Below the pieces are notes generated by a model. The model was not told where the DNA came from and ran no database searches. It was given only the letters and a program-made list of their open reading frames with translations. A program made the position numbers and the translations under genes. This document shows positions 39,127-50,880 of a DNA stretch of 64,000 bases, in pieces; positions within the stretch are counted from its first letter, which is position 1, and each line of letters begins with the position of its first letter. The DNA comes from Liolophura sinensis (lineage: Eukaryota; Mollusca; Polyplacophora; Chitonida; Chitonidae). Where the stretch lies: contig NC_088302.1 of the NCBI RefSeq assembly GCF_032854445.1, forward strand, positions 49,198,046 through 49,262,045, given 5' to 3'.

Positions 39127-39300
39127 ATGGAGAATAAATGTTTAAAACGTATTATACGACTTAACCCGAGTGCGCCAGTACTTAATCCGAGTAGTTCAGA
39201 ACTTAACCTGAGTACGCCAGTACTTAATCTGAGTACGCCAGTACTTAATCCGAGTAGTTCATTACTTAATCCGAGTACGCCGGTGCTGAATTCGCTCTAA
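39127..39300 (+). other. 57-codon ORF reading through a 21-bp minisatellite
   Basis: ATG at 39127 in a good Kozak setting (ACCATGG) opens 57 codons to TAA 39298-39300. After an 11-residue lead, the six 21-bp units are translated as a heptapeptide repeat of the type LNPS(T/S)(P/S)V. The frame stays open because the unit is a multiple of three and contains no stop. I cannot tell a real microprotein from a by-product of the repeat, and no signal peptide or known family is visible. Confidence 0.2.
39159..39284 (+). repeat. 21-bp minisatellite, six units
   Basis: Six units of exactly 21 bases beginning ACTTAATCCGAGT. Two unit types alternate by their second half, GTACGCCAGT-like and GTAGTTCAGA-like, in the order A B A A B A. 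Confidence 0.92.
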
Positions 39301-41214
39301 TTTTGTGACGAGTACACCAATGCCACGAGTTGCGAATACTTAACTTCAGAATTTCTCAACTCACAGATCATGTGCAACCAATTTTACTGCATTATGGGTA
39401 ACACTGTCAATTGGTCACGCACTGAAGCTGTAAGGAATAGGAAATGTTACACGCCACGAAAACAGCGTAATACGACCAATGAAAACATGTCATTATTTAC
39501 GACTATTTTTGCTCATTAGAGTTCAGCTGGATAGAAGTTAGACAGTAGTACAAGCTTGATCAAAGATTAAATATGACAACGTTGTATTAGTATGTTTCAT
39601 TTGCTTGATCAGCTGCGATGGAATAAGACAGAACCCATCGTCAATCATAATCGGGATAATAAATTCGTAACTGGTCTGAAACACGTTGAACCGTTTTAAT
39701 GCGATGACACACTTAATAAATCAGGGATAGATATTTAACTCATTTATCTCCCTTTGGAAGAGCTCTTCGTGTCTACACACTTTGTAACAAAATGTATTAG
39801 CGTGACTCTTTTTAACATCGAAACTGAATTAATTAAACCACTCCAGAACAATACTGTCTCAATTCATAAACGACACACCTTGTTTTGACATTCATTTATT
39901 TTCCACGTTGAGTTTTAGGTCTCCGTACTCTGAACACGGTGAATCCAAGAACAGAAGAGATTGTGATTGAAATAATGACTCGTCAAGTAGTCCAAGGCAG
40001 ACATCTCAACCATGAAACAACCACCCTGCTATAATATGCTAACATACATTAATAATCGTAATATATATAATGCAAACATAAGGCAAATTTTACACGGGAA
40101 TATGGGAAGAAGATTTGGCAGAGAAGTTTTAGATTTCTCCACTCTCAATGATTGTGGGGCCTCTGTCGGCCTCTGTCGACAAGTGAACAACTGGAGCCAA
40201 TTCCATTTCCATTTCTGACACAGGCCAAACATAAAACCTTGTCACAATTCTTAATTGTTGGTACTTGAAGCTCAAATGTTGACGCATTTGTGATGAGGTG
40301 GTCAAAATGTTAATTTCTGTAGGATCCAAAAACAGTGCTATTTCTAATTTGGACCTGAGCCAAAAATTGTCTTTTTCGTTGAAGACCGCTGGTCTTTTAT
40401 TGCATGTATGCATATATCTGTACGTCAAACGTGGAGAATTGTCTTGTCAAATGCCGGTGGCTTATCACTCCGGATACTCATGCCATAAAACCGACCGTTA
40501 TCCTACGGCTTGAGGGAAAACTTTATCAGTAAATAGACCTTTCAGCCACCTTTGCCATGTTCGGACTTGACTTTTTCAATCGAAATTCTTCACATTGACT
40601 TGTTTTCTAAAACATCAAATTGTTAGCTTGGATGTGGAAGACAGGTCAAAGTCATTCCACTTGTTACGGTCCCTGAACCTTCTTAGAACATCGTATTCAT
40701 GTTGTCAAGAAGATAGTAGTGGATTCACCAAAGTATACCAATATTGACAAAGACTAACAACTAATCCATCAGAAAAATAGACCTTCAATAGCCAGGAATG
40801 TGGGGGGAAAACTGGTTTAGTTTAACGCTTATTATTTATGTTCGGGTCAACTCACGAGTCAGGTATACGACTGCTGTAGTGTGAATTCCTCCGACACCAG
40901 GCCACCCTTTGCTTTTGTTAAGAAGACAAGACCAGCGAAATAGGATAGCCCATGTGCCGAACACTATATATCTGGGGGCGGTACTGCTCTTTACTGGTAA
41001 GCTAACAAGAAGGGCTCAGGCTATACAACAACAGCATCGATTCTTATTCTCCGGTCATACCCAGTTAACACCTGGTGCTGAATAGACGCTGAAGACAGGC
41101 CCTGTTAACGCCTCTTTCTGCGCACTTCTTTTGTCTACGAGCACCAAATCACTGGTCAATAAGTTGCCTATCCTTTTTTATGGTACAGACAGTTTTGTGG
41201 TTATTTTCTCCAGA
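39301..41214. other. intergenic, nothing recognised
   Basis: No exon supported. Open frames near 40.0-40.5 kb on both strands overlap each other and have no motif. Confidence 0.4.
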
Positions 41215-41530
41215 TAATGGCGGACCGATCTTGTAGGCCAGTAGGCCCCATCGGCCCGCGCCAGGGGGTGCCCTGTGATCCTTTATCACACTTTTATTGG
41301 CTATCAGTGTGCTGCTCTTACACCGAGAGACAGCTTAATAAAGCTGTCCAGGTAAATTCTCTAATTCGTCGGACGGATTATCTCGCACAGGTGTTGCTTG
41401 GCTTTACCTTGTTCCTGATGGCTTACCTGCCCAACCACCATTATCCCGCCCATCAGCACCCATTCTCCCAGAGGACTCCATCTAGCCCTCATTCTACCAC
41501 ATTATGGCTGTTAACGCCGTAGTTAAGCCA
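41215..41530. promoter_or_regulatory. GC-richer block, candidate conserved regulatory element
   Basis: Starts with AATGGCGGACCG and contains CCCATCGGCCCGCGCC, CTTTATCACACTTTTATTGG (two AT-rich homeobox-like cores) and the near-palindrome CAGCTTAATAAAGCTG. A 101-residue plus-strand frame runs through it but has no known motif. Its composition stands out from the AT-rich flanks. Confidence 0.25.
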
Positions 41531-42629
41531 TCAGCGTGGACAATGACAGTCACCTGTAGCACACACCCGTGTCTAATAAAACTACTGTTTAGGAACGAAC
41601 ACCCGCCTTCTACAATGAAATGTAATCTGTTACTTGTATAAAAAGACAGCCGTATCAAAAGGTTTTATCTTTTGCAGACGGCCTCTGGCCGTGCAATCTG
41701 CTACCGAAATGACTTAGTTGTACATGTGGCTCAACAAACTGAGGATAATAGATTTTTTCAACATTTTAAGTTCTATACAAACTCAGTTGTCTAAAAAACA
41801 CGGCAATCCCAAAAGGGATGGTATTAATGGTGGGTCATACATAAATGTGATTTATATACGGTTTAATTGAACTGAGTCGTTAAAATCACACAGTTCATTG
41901 TTGTTGGCCCGGGTTCAAGGACAACTTCAGCATAACTTTGGTCGTGTGACGATGGCTTCTCCTTGCAACAGGCTACACTTAAAAAAGTAACGTTTAATTT
42001 TAACAGAAAGTCTGCGTTTTCAGTGCTGCCAGAATGTATTCTGCTATTGCAGCAGATTGTTCTCTTAAATATAACACACAATGTTGTTTTAATTCAATTC
42101 TATTAGACTAACATGATTTTATGTTGAATGACAGAATATTGGGTTATAATAACAGAATACATTCTAGCATCACTCAAACAACAGACTTTCTATTAAAATT
42201 AACAGATTCATTTTTTGAGTGTATATACATTAGGTACAGGCCTTCATAGTTGTAGTGCTGTCTTATCCGATCGCCGTGTCGAACTTTTGGTCATTTAGGA
42301 CGATACATCACCCAGGCGGAAGAAGATTTATCGTTTATTTATGAGTTAGTAAATGTACAAAATTTGTATGGGCTTAACCGCATCCCAGAATGACAAAAAC
42401 ACCATTCATTAATACAGAATGTAACAATTAAACTTCGAACAGTACCTTGAGATTATTTTCTTTTGGTATGGCAATATATCAGGATTATTTAAATCGACAC
42501 AACACCCTTGTCACCGATTTTATGTGGATAAATTCATTTCTCAAGGTATTATAAAACATGTCTCGTATAACAGTGATGATTTTAATGTTGTTGGTAATTA
42601 AAAACGACAACTCTCAAGGCACTGGTTTT

Positions 42630-42883
42630 TTTTTTATTTATTTGTTGATGTTTTACGCCGTAATCAAGAATATTTCACTTATACCACAGCGGCCAACATT
42701 ACTTGGGAGGAAACCAGGCAAAGCTTGGGGCAAACCCACGACCATCCGCAGGTTGCTGAAAAACCTTCCCACGTAGGGCCGAAAAGGAAGCCAACATTAG
42801 CTGGACTTGCACGTCACAGTGACCGCATTGGTGAGAGGCTCCTGGGCCATTGCGCCGCGCTGTCGTGCTAAACACCTCGGTCA
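42630..42883 (-). mobile_element. nearly full-length SINE with target-site duplication
   Basis: Complete from the 3' tail (TTTATTTATTTG) through TTTTACGCCGTAATCAAG, the core GGAGGAAACCAGGC, the middle block and the head with GCTAAACACCTCGG. Flanking CACTGGTTTT (42620-42629) and CACTGATTTT (42884-42893) match at nine of ten bases, as expected for a target-site duplication made by LINE-type retrotransposition. Confidence 0.85.
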
Positions 42884-43683
42884 CACTGATTTTAACTCTA
42901 GGTGTTATTCTGTTTTGCATGTACAACAAGCAGAATATTCATGCCTCCGCTCTATATACACATTAGTGGAGATGTGACGTCTCCAATCTGCAATTGTCGC
43001 AATTCTGTTCATTACGTCCTTACATTACCTTCGTTAACCTTACCCTTTTTTCACCTAGGTTAGAGAGCATTGTTAGGAAAAAATTCCATTTAGGATTGTT
43101 TAATGAACAAGGTTGTCTAAAATTGTTGCATTATCTCAAAACAAACCTGCAAGTTAGAAAAGTCCATCCGTTATTCGTGCAAGTTGATTGAAAGCTGAAG
43201 GCTAGTCTCGTTACGCTTTTAAAAGGTCAGCTGACTTTGTAACTGTTCAGTCTGTTTTTTATTCAGTGCTTTTTCATTTATGTAATACAGTAACTGTGAT
43301 CTGAACATGATTCAAACATGAGCGAAACATTAAGCAATTTGATTATGGAGCCTTGGGATCCTATTTATGCAGACTAAAAATTGAGAAAATCTATTCCTGT
43401 TTGAAATTGTGACATTTGATTCATCTATTCATTTTTAGTATTTTTTGTTTAATCGATCGAAGTACTTTCAGCCAACTTTTTCAACATTTACTGTTGTTCA
43501 TTTCCTCTGTGAGCTTGTCAGCCAAAGACGACAAAGACACAACTGGCATCAATCTTCGTTAATGAATTACCATCTTCATCTTTCCCCAAAGCAGTGGAAG
43601 AAAATAAAATAGCACTCAGCAAACCATTTACATCTGTTTATTCGTTTAGTGCATCACGCTGTATTTAAGAAAAAACACATGTA

Positions 43684-43765
43684 TACGTACTGGCATTATT
43701 CTTTATGAGTTGATTGAACCTATCCTAAACGTCCCTCACGCAGTGGCATTATTCTTTCTGAGTTG
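43684..43765 (+). repeat. two-copy direct repeat, about 52 bp apart
   Basis: GGCATTATTCTTTATGAGTT and GGCATTATTCTTTCTGAGTT recur about 52 bases apart with similar following sequence. Confidence 0.6.
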
Positions 43766-43969
43766 ATGAAATCTGTTTTAAATGGTTGATCGTATTTATA
43801 AAGCCGACAAACCAGCGTGAATTGTAATTCTGAATACTCACCATAGATTAACCATTAAATCATTCGACCACATAGCGCTGCGATACATATAACACATTAA
43901 AGCATCTCATTTGAAGGGCGCTTTCGTTAGCGCCATATTTTAATAAGTCACAAAATAAACGCATCTGCC

Positions 43970-44198
43970 AATATGCCACTGGCAAGAGTGTGATATTTTG
44001 GGGATAAGAGCAAGGAATATGTCACTGGCAAGAGTGTGATATTTTGGGGACAGAGCAAGGAATATGTCACTGGCAAGAGTGTGATATTTTGGGGATAAGA
44101 GCAAGGAATATGTCACTGGCAAGAGTGTGATATTTTGGGGATAAGAGCAAGGAATATGTCACTGGCAAGAGTGTGATATTTTGGGGATAAGAGCAAGG
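43970..44198 (+). repeat. 46-bp minisatellite, five units
   Basis: Five near-identical units of the type AATATGTCACTGGCAAGAGT followed by GTGATATTTTGGGGATAAGA and GCAAGG. Units 1, 3, 4 and 5 are 46 bases, and unit 2 is 45 because of ACAGAG for ATAAGAG. The very low divergence implies recent expansion. Open frames through it on the minus strand are by-products. Confidence 0.95.
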
Positions 44199-45046
44199 TT
44201 GTTCTGAGCTCATTCATTTTACATCACAATCTCAATTCTTTTGTTCATATTTAGATACGTGTAAATCTGTTAAGTTTCCAATAAGGGCCGAGAATGGACA
44301 TTTTTGCCAAAAACATTCCGCTAAGAGAACGTAAAAAAGCGATAAATAAAGTTTTCATTCGCGTGAAAAAGGAAAATATTTTGATACCCTGCCGGACGCA
44401 CGCATTGTAGTAACGGGTTAATTTCTGATTACAAATAATAGCCTGGTGGACCAATAGGTTGTTCCGCTGAAGAGAATGGCTATGGAGAGAGCTGATTAAA
44501 CGCCTCAGTTCGTTTAACCGCGGGTCAATAATGTCGTGGTGTATGTAATCTTCAATCCGAAAGCTGGTTGCCATTCCCCTTAAATTGTCCACTGGTGTTA
44601 TCAAATCTATCGAACATTTGTCCGCTGTAGGGAAAACCAGGCATTTCAATGATCCCATCACGTGTGGAAAACCACTCACTAAGCGGGTAATGGCGAAACT
44701 TTGAATAACCCATCGCCGTGCATTGCCTGTCCAATTACGTTTCTCCGAAGTGGCCACGATATTACTAAGGGTCTGTATGAGTTTCACCGTTCCCAAGAGA
44801 TTGGAAACTGGAATAGGTTGTCCTTTCTTAGTTGGGGTTTTTGTTCAGAGTGTTTGTTCTTGAGCCGAAGGAGAGGCCTCCGCCGACAGAGTCCAACTTT
44901 GCTGTTGTTCTCTTCATTGATGCATTCTTCTCACATTATCTTCAATATTAACGATTCTTCTGCACGACAGTATTGAATACATGGCTCGTCACAACGCGCT
45001 TCAGTGTATAACCTAGCAATGTATAAACGCGTGACGACACATGACT

Positions 45047-45162
45047 GCTGGCAATATTTGTGACACAGTCTTTAGTTTGATAAACATTCACTTGTTGGCA
45101 AGCTGCTGGCAATATTTGTGACACAGTCTTTAGTATGATACATTCATTTCGTGGCAAGCTGC
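45047..45162 (+). repeat. 58-bp tandem duplication
   Basis: GCTGGCAATATTTGTGACAC through TTTAGT-TGATA and GTTGGCAAGCT is present twice, head to tail. The copies differ at a few bases near their ends. Confidence 0.88.
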
Positions 45163-46202
45163 ATGAACTGTCCTGTTGAGAGTCAAAGTTTTCGATTTAC
45201 TTCTGACTTCTTCCGTATATAGTCGAGTTAAGCTCAGGTCACGTTTTCCACCTATTGTTCGCTAGGAATGTTTTATATTCGAGGTACTGTTTTTAGTTAC
45301 GCTGTCGTCTCTCTACAACACTGACTTTTTCTTACTAAGGATATACTACTGGGTATAGTTCTGCCGCCTGATCAGAGCGAATTGGTCTTCGAAGAACCTT
45401 TTATATGCTTGGCACTGCCTGGATTACAGATTAAATGCAGGATGATTGATTATTAGTATTGCTTTGTGTACGGCGTTAATCCAGTATGTATAAGTCATAT
45501 AGTTTTCGGATCACCCTAAATGACCCGATCTATATGACATTCTTGGATGTAGATTAAACCCACCACCGTCTGATTGAAGCAGATCTGGCTTCATCTTAAA
45601 TTCACCCTCTTTTAGTGATGTTGTATTAGGGGGAACAAAAAGTTTGACCCCGCTTGAGGATAAAATCAGCCGGAATAAGCCGGAAATCGGAATCATTTGA
45701 GTGATGTAGTGTTGGGTACAAACTAAACCATCACCTTAAGAGAAATGTAGTCTTTGGTGCAGTTTTGATCATAAATCCAAAGACACACAATATAGCTTTG
45801 GATACTGTCTAAATTCCCAGCCTAGTGATAGCTTGATTGAGCTCAACACACATGTTATATATAAATAAACAAGAAGAGCTTTAAATCACATGTATATTTT
45901 TGGTGGAGTTTATTATATTTTTAAAAAATGTACAATTTATGTCAACCCTTATACTGGGACGAAAAATATTTGAAGTATTTTCTGCTTCCAGGGAATATTT
46001 CACTGATACATTTACAAATGGAACACAAACACATAACGTACATCGCAAGGATTAATGAATTTAACTGTGCGAATCTTGTATTCGATGCCTACACCAGAAA
46101 GTAGTGTTTGTCGCATTGAATGGTAAAGAAACATGCGGTACAGCATCAATTTCACAAATAAATAAAGTCAAATTAAATATTTAAATCACCGTCTAATATC
46201 AG

Positions 46203-46333
46203 TGTTGGACATACGTGGGAAGGTCTGCCAACAACCTGCAGATGGTCGTGGGTTTCCCCCGGGCTCTGCCCGGTTTCCTCCTACCATAATGCTGGCCGCG
46301 TAAAACACCAATCAAATAAATAAAAAAATAAAA
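46203..46333 (+). mobile_element. 5'-truncated SINE with target-site duplication
   Basis: Begins inside the middle block (ATACGTGGGAAGGTCTGCC) and carries GGATGG-type and GTTTCCCCCGGGCTCTGCCC core blocks. It jumps from ATGCTGGCCGC straight to GTAAAACACC, so most of the 3' domain is deleted. AATATCAG at 46195-46202 and 46334-46341 flanks it. Confidence 0.88.
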
Positions 46334-46929
46334 AATATCAGAGTATTATTCACAAATCCCAACTGCCTATTCCTCTGCTCGCATTATTTGCAAAAACACT
46401 CAAATAAATTGAATACAGTACACATCAAATGAAAAAGTAGAAGATTGTGAGTAAAAAATTATTACAAACTATGCCTTTCTTGTCAACTAACTGGAATCAT
46501 TTTTTTAATCTATGAAACCGATCACTGTTGATAGAAAAGGATAAAATTCAATTTAATGTACCCGGTACAGAAAAGTTTATCATTCTTTACATATATTCAC
46601 CGGATGCTATGCCAGAATTATTTTCATAAACTGAGGGTAGGCTGAAAAGCGATGAAATAAAAAACAGACAATAAAAGGTATTTTTATGCACAGAAGAGAA
46701 AGCTGAAACCTTCTTCGTTCATGAAATTGACTAACTCTTGTGAATACAATACCGTTTTCTATCGCCAATTACAGTGCTATAAAATTATAAATACAAATGA
46801 CGCGTGGAAGTCAAATATTTCTGTTCATACAATGTGCACAGAGAAATTTTCTAATCAGTCCAATATACGGCCGACAAAGTTTAAGAATATTATAGAGAGG
46901 ATTAGACTGTAATGGAGTGGTCAACATTA

Positions 46930-47290
46930 ACATTTTAAATCCGCGATTTGAGCAAAGCTTGACCCTCCCATCTCGTGCACTTCAACACCGGTGTATCAAT
47001 CACCGGGCTATTGACCACAAGAGATGAGGACACAAAGGGGAGGCTGGCGTAGCTGACCAAGGGTGATTTGGCTGGCGACCTCAATTGTCTGCCTGGACGG
47101 ACGGATGACACTGGGGCCGAAGATCAAGAGAGTTAGCAGAGAAAGCCTTTGTAATTAGATCTGTTTGCTGGATGATCCGACTACCAGGTGTTTGTCAGGC
47201 ATATGTGATCACCCACCACCATCGAGCACTGACCAGAGGGATCAGCAAGTCTATCGGTCAGTGCCGGTCAAGTGGGACAAAGAACCGGCG
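46930..47290. promoter_or_regulatory. composition-shifted block, candidate conserved element
   Basis: About 360 bases of balanced, non-repetitive sequence inside AT-rich DNA. It includes GGGCTATTGACCACAAGAG, TTTGTAATTAGATCTG (homeodomain-type TAATTA core) and CAGGTGTTTGTCAGGC. Frames are closed on both strands, so it is not an exon of any length. Enhancer function is inference. Confidence 0.25.
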
Positions 47291-47299
47291 TCCGCTTTT

Positions 47300-49500
47300 T
47301 TTTTGTGAGAGTGTTGTAATAGTTCATTGATGACATGCAATGCTAGGCCTGTTTCATTTTACCCGTAACCTACTACATCATGAAAAGAGACAGCTATTAG
47401 ATGCTCTGATTCCTTCGTCCCCGTTTTAATTTTGACAGTATACACACTATTCAAGGAATATGAAATGTTGAAGTAAAATTAACAGCGGCGGCCGGCATTA
47501 TGGTAAATATGATTTGCTTATTCAGTTCTTCTGTATTGACGAGAATACGGTTTGGCACATATGATACACCTGCTTTTAAAACTTGATTAAAAAGGATACG
47601 GTTGATAAAGACACTTTAGGGCCAATTAGAGAGTTTGAATCCCGATCATGCATTCTTGTCTCTTGTCTCTTCTCATAATTAGGTGTTAGTACTGGATGAG
47701 TCAATCAGCAACTCAATAAATCAATAAAAAAAATCAACAAATCAAAGCAGAAGCAACTTAGTGAGTGCACAAGAGTGTTTAATGTTGACTGCCTCTCAAA
47801 AGTCCCCGAATAAAATCTCTGTCCATGGACAGCACGGAGCCATCACACATAACATAATCCGGGTAGTATAGTGCAATGAAGTGTGGCTTAAAACTAACTG
47901 TGAAATTGCATATAAAAGTAAGTTCAAGTAACAAACATAAATCTTTATCTTGGCCGATGCAATGGTACCACCTGTATATGTACGAGATAGACAATGTGTT
48001 TGTTGGGATTTGATTAAGACATGTAAGCAACTTACACGAAGAAATGAAGTTTGTCACCTATGGAAGCCTATTATTGTCACGCTGAAAAACATTATAAGCA
48101 AGTCGAAAGTTCGAGCAAAAAATTAAAAATTCCACTTTCCAGACGAAATTTTAACTTTGCCATCTCCAAATTTCAACATTTTTATGTGGGAGACTGTGTA
48201 TGTGTATATTAAAAACTGTGAAAAATCGTTGTAACCAACGTACTTTTTCACCTCTGTATATATCGTTTTTATGTTTTTTTAAAAACTCTATGTTATTTTG
48301 TTTGAAGAATTTTAATACATTGTTTACTCTAAACCAAAAAGTGTTACGGTAATTTTACTCGAACAGATAAAAAATTGCACGTCACCGATGGAAACATTAG
48401 CTAGGCTCGAATTCATGAGGTGTTTTTATTGTACAACGTCTGAATTTTGTTTTCTACTAAAATTTGATGATGTGTTTACTGGTATCTTTGCCGTTTGAAC
48501 ATTCGTAAAACTGAAAGGAAAACTGAAGTAGATGTCTTTTCTTTCTTTTTTCTTCTCCACAATTATAAAACCAGCTTAAATAAGTCTTTTAATGGCAGGC
48601 ATGAAAAATCGATTTAGTTTTTGTTTCACAAGCACCAACTGAACGGATTTGGACAAAAGCTCGTTTTCACTCAATATCACCCTGATATGCGCTTACATGC
48701 ATTCTTTGCGCAAATTCAAGCAAAACATAACCGTTAGTGCAGTTGTGTTCTGCTACTTTAGTGTATAGTTCACGCAAGAGTCAAACTTCTTTTAACCGGT
48801 ATAATAGCTGTGTATACCACAGCATTTTGGAACGGTTGGGTTGTTCATAACATGCACGTAATAATTACTTTCCCTGTGTATTCTCAAAAAAATTTTATTG
48901 GTATATTTCTGGGGAAGTCGTGCTCTCTATCGGTCTAGAAGAAGGTGACCACTTGCAGTGTGTCGTTAGTTTCATTTGTCATTGAGTATTCACTCAGCGT
49001 TTAACTGTCAGCTTATAGCCTTCTCTGTATGGTCTTCTAATTACGCCAGATTTTCAAGCCGGAATTGGAATCCGAAAACTACGACAAGAGAAAACTATGT
49101 ATGACAACAACTCGAGCGAGTTGGCGGTTTCTGGCCAGCTAAGTTCCATTCGTTTTGTCATTGTTTACAAATTTGCGAGTCAAACGGAGTCTGAAGCAGG
49201 ATTGGAGCTGTAACGTCGGCTTTTGTACAGCAGACGTGGCTGTCCAGAACGTAATCTCTATTGATGAATTATCCCCGATCTGTTCTCCAAAATCGCCCGG
49301 GTTCTCTATTAATTTTTAATTATTCCTTCATTAAAGGCCACTGTGACATGTCAAATAATCTTAAGTTGTCACGGAACCACGAGCCAATGGCTAATCCCGT
49401 GACCCGGTGTTAATCTTTATTTGAATCCGGGTGTCTATCAGCCGCACACGCCAACGACGCAACAAAATCGTTGTCTCGTGACTTACGGAAATGCCCGAAT
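47300..49500. other. intergenic, nothing recognised
   Basis: No exon or repeat supported. The segment 49.05-49.5 kb is somewhat GC-richer and includes TTAATTTTTAATTATTCC next to CCACGAGCCAATGGC. Confidence 0.35.
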
Positions 49501-49507
49501 TCAGCGG

Positions 49508-50750
49508 AAATGACGGATTCTTATTTGGTTATCAAAGGTTATGATAATGAAAATGAAAAGTGAATCCAGCATTAACTTTATTTGCAGACCAGATGTCATA
49601 GCATGTTTATAACATTTATTAATTTATTTTCATTATATGTGTGTCTAAGAGAAAAATTTTGGAGGGATCACTTTAGATCTGGGCAAAGTGTGGCCGAAAT
49701 AGATATAACTGTTGTTCACAAAGTTGCTTGAGTTTACCCTCTTTAATCGCTTTACTTTCAGAGTAATGATCAGCAAACTGCATGGTATGGACACTTTTAT
49801 CCGCTTTGAAGAAAAATGTGTTACAAATATTGCTATTATCTATTTAAGTTATGTCTTACGTGATCTATGTTGTACTTATGAATACTTATCTGAAAGAACT
49901 ACTACGGCACTTGGATCCAGACAGGCACCTGAGAAACCAACCGCCCTTGTCAGGTACCGATACTACACAAACTTTAGGGGCCTCCGTGGCTCAGTTGGTT
50001 AGCGCCCTAGCGCAGCGTAATGACCCAGAAGCCTCTCACCAATGCGGTCACTGTGAGTTCAAGTCCGGCGGATGGACGTGGGTTTCCCCCTGGTCTGCCC
50101 GTTTTCCTCCCACTATAAAGCTGACCGCTGTCGTATAAGTGAAATATTCTTGAGTACGGCGTAACATACCAATCAAATAAACAAATAAATACACAAACTT
50201 TCTGACCTAAGGCTTTAGCCCAACTACCTGAAGCAACTCTCTTTATAAGACCAAATATCTGGGACACACGAAGCAAACTAATTTATGAAGATTATTTGGC
50301 ACAACTCGCAAATGCACTACATGTTACTGAATTAGGGTGACCATTGAAAACGTTATGGTTAGACCTTAGTACAAAGATGGGGCGTAGGCCCTATTATGTT
50401 GCTCGCCCTTTCCTTGATACCCATGTTAAGAGATCTAGAAAGGAAAAACACATCCGGTATCTGGTTGTGGTGCCACGGTAGCTAGTGTAATGTTCTGAGC
50501 GGTACTGCTCAGAAAAGTTATGTTATCGAGCCCCAAAGTACTGTACCAAACTTTGTGACTGCCGCAGAGTGCCGGTACTGCATGTTACTTTGAATTGTGA
50601 GCCTACCCTGTGACAACACAGTAGCACCTACTGCGTGGAACTTTGTGACAGCTGCACAGCGCTGTGTGACAACTGCTCCGAGCAACGCGGTTCTGTGATC
50701 GAGCCCCAGAGTACCACTACTGCATGATAATTTGCCTTGTAAGCCTACCC
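49508..50750 (+). repeat. diverged local duplication, copy 1
   Basis: Matches 54108-55120 in order and orientation. Shared landmarks include TCTTATTTGGTTATCAAAGG, ATAGCATGTTTATA, GAGAAACC, CACATCCGGTATCTG, CCACGGTAGCTAGTGTA and CCAAAGTACTGTACCAAACT. This copy contains a SINE (49976-50189) that copy 2 lacks. Confidence 0.85.
49976..50189 (+). mobile_element. SINE with target-site duplication and an empty orthologous site
   Basis: The head has A box TGGCTCAGTTGG (49987-49998) and B box GAGTTCAAGTCC (50055-50066). The core and 3' domain (GTATAAGTGAAATATTCTTG, GAGTACGGCGTAAC) follow, then a CAAATAAACAAATAAA tail. TACACAAACTTT at 49964-49975 and 50190-50201 is a 12-base target-site duplication. 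The duplicated locus at about 54553 has the unoccupied CACAAACTCT. The copy lacks the middle block (CTGGCTT to CAACCTGC) of longer members. Confidence 0.95.
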
Positions 50751-50880
50751 TGTAACACGTTCTGCGTGCTGCATGGTTATGTGATCAAGCCACACTGTTG
50801 CAGACATTTTGTGACAGTCGCACAGTACCGTGTGACAACCGTTCATTGCTGAGCAGTTTTGTGATCGAGCAACACAATAC
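50480..50880 (+). repeat. diverged tandem repeat units with a TGTGATCGAGCC motif
   Basis: GTTATCGAGCCCCAAAGTAC, GTGATCGAGCCCCAGAGTAC, GTGATCAAGCCACAC and GTGATCGAGCAACAC recur at 80-170 base spacing. They alternate with TTTGTGACtGCCGCAGAGTgCCG-like blocks and GTAAGCCTACCCTG blocks. It reads as an old satellite-like array; related pieces lie at 54.98-55.13 kb. Confidence 0.6.

Noticed and set aside
44251-44796. 181-residue minus-strand open frame, the longest apart from FoxB
   Set aside because: No family motif, no splice context, ordinary AT-rich codons. In 64 kb over six frames a random frame near this length is not surprising. A database search of this peptide would be decisive.
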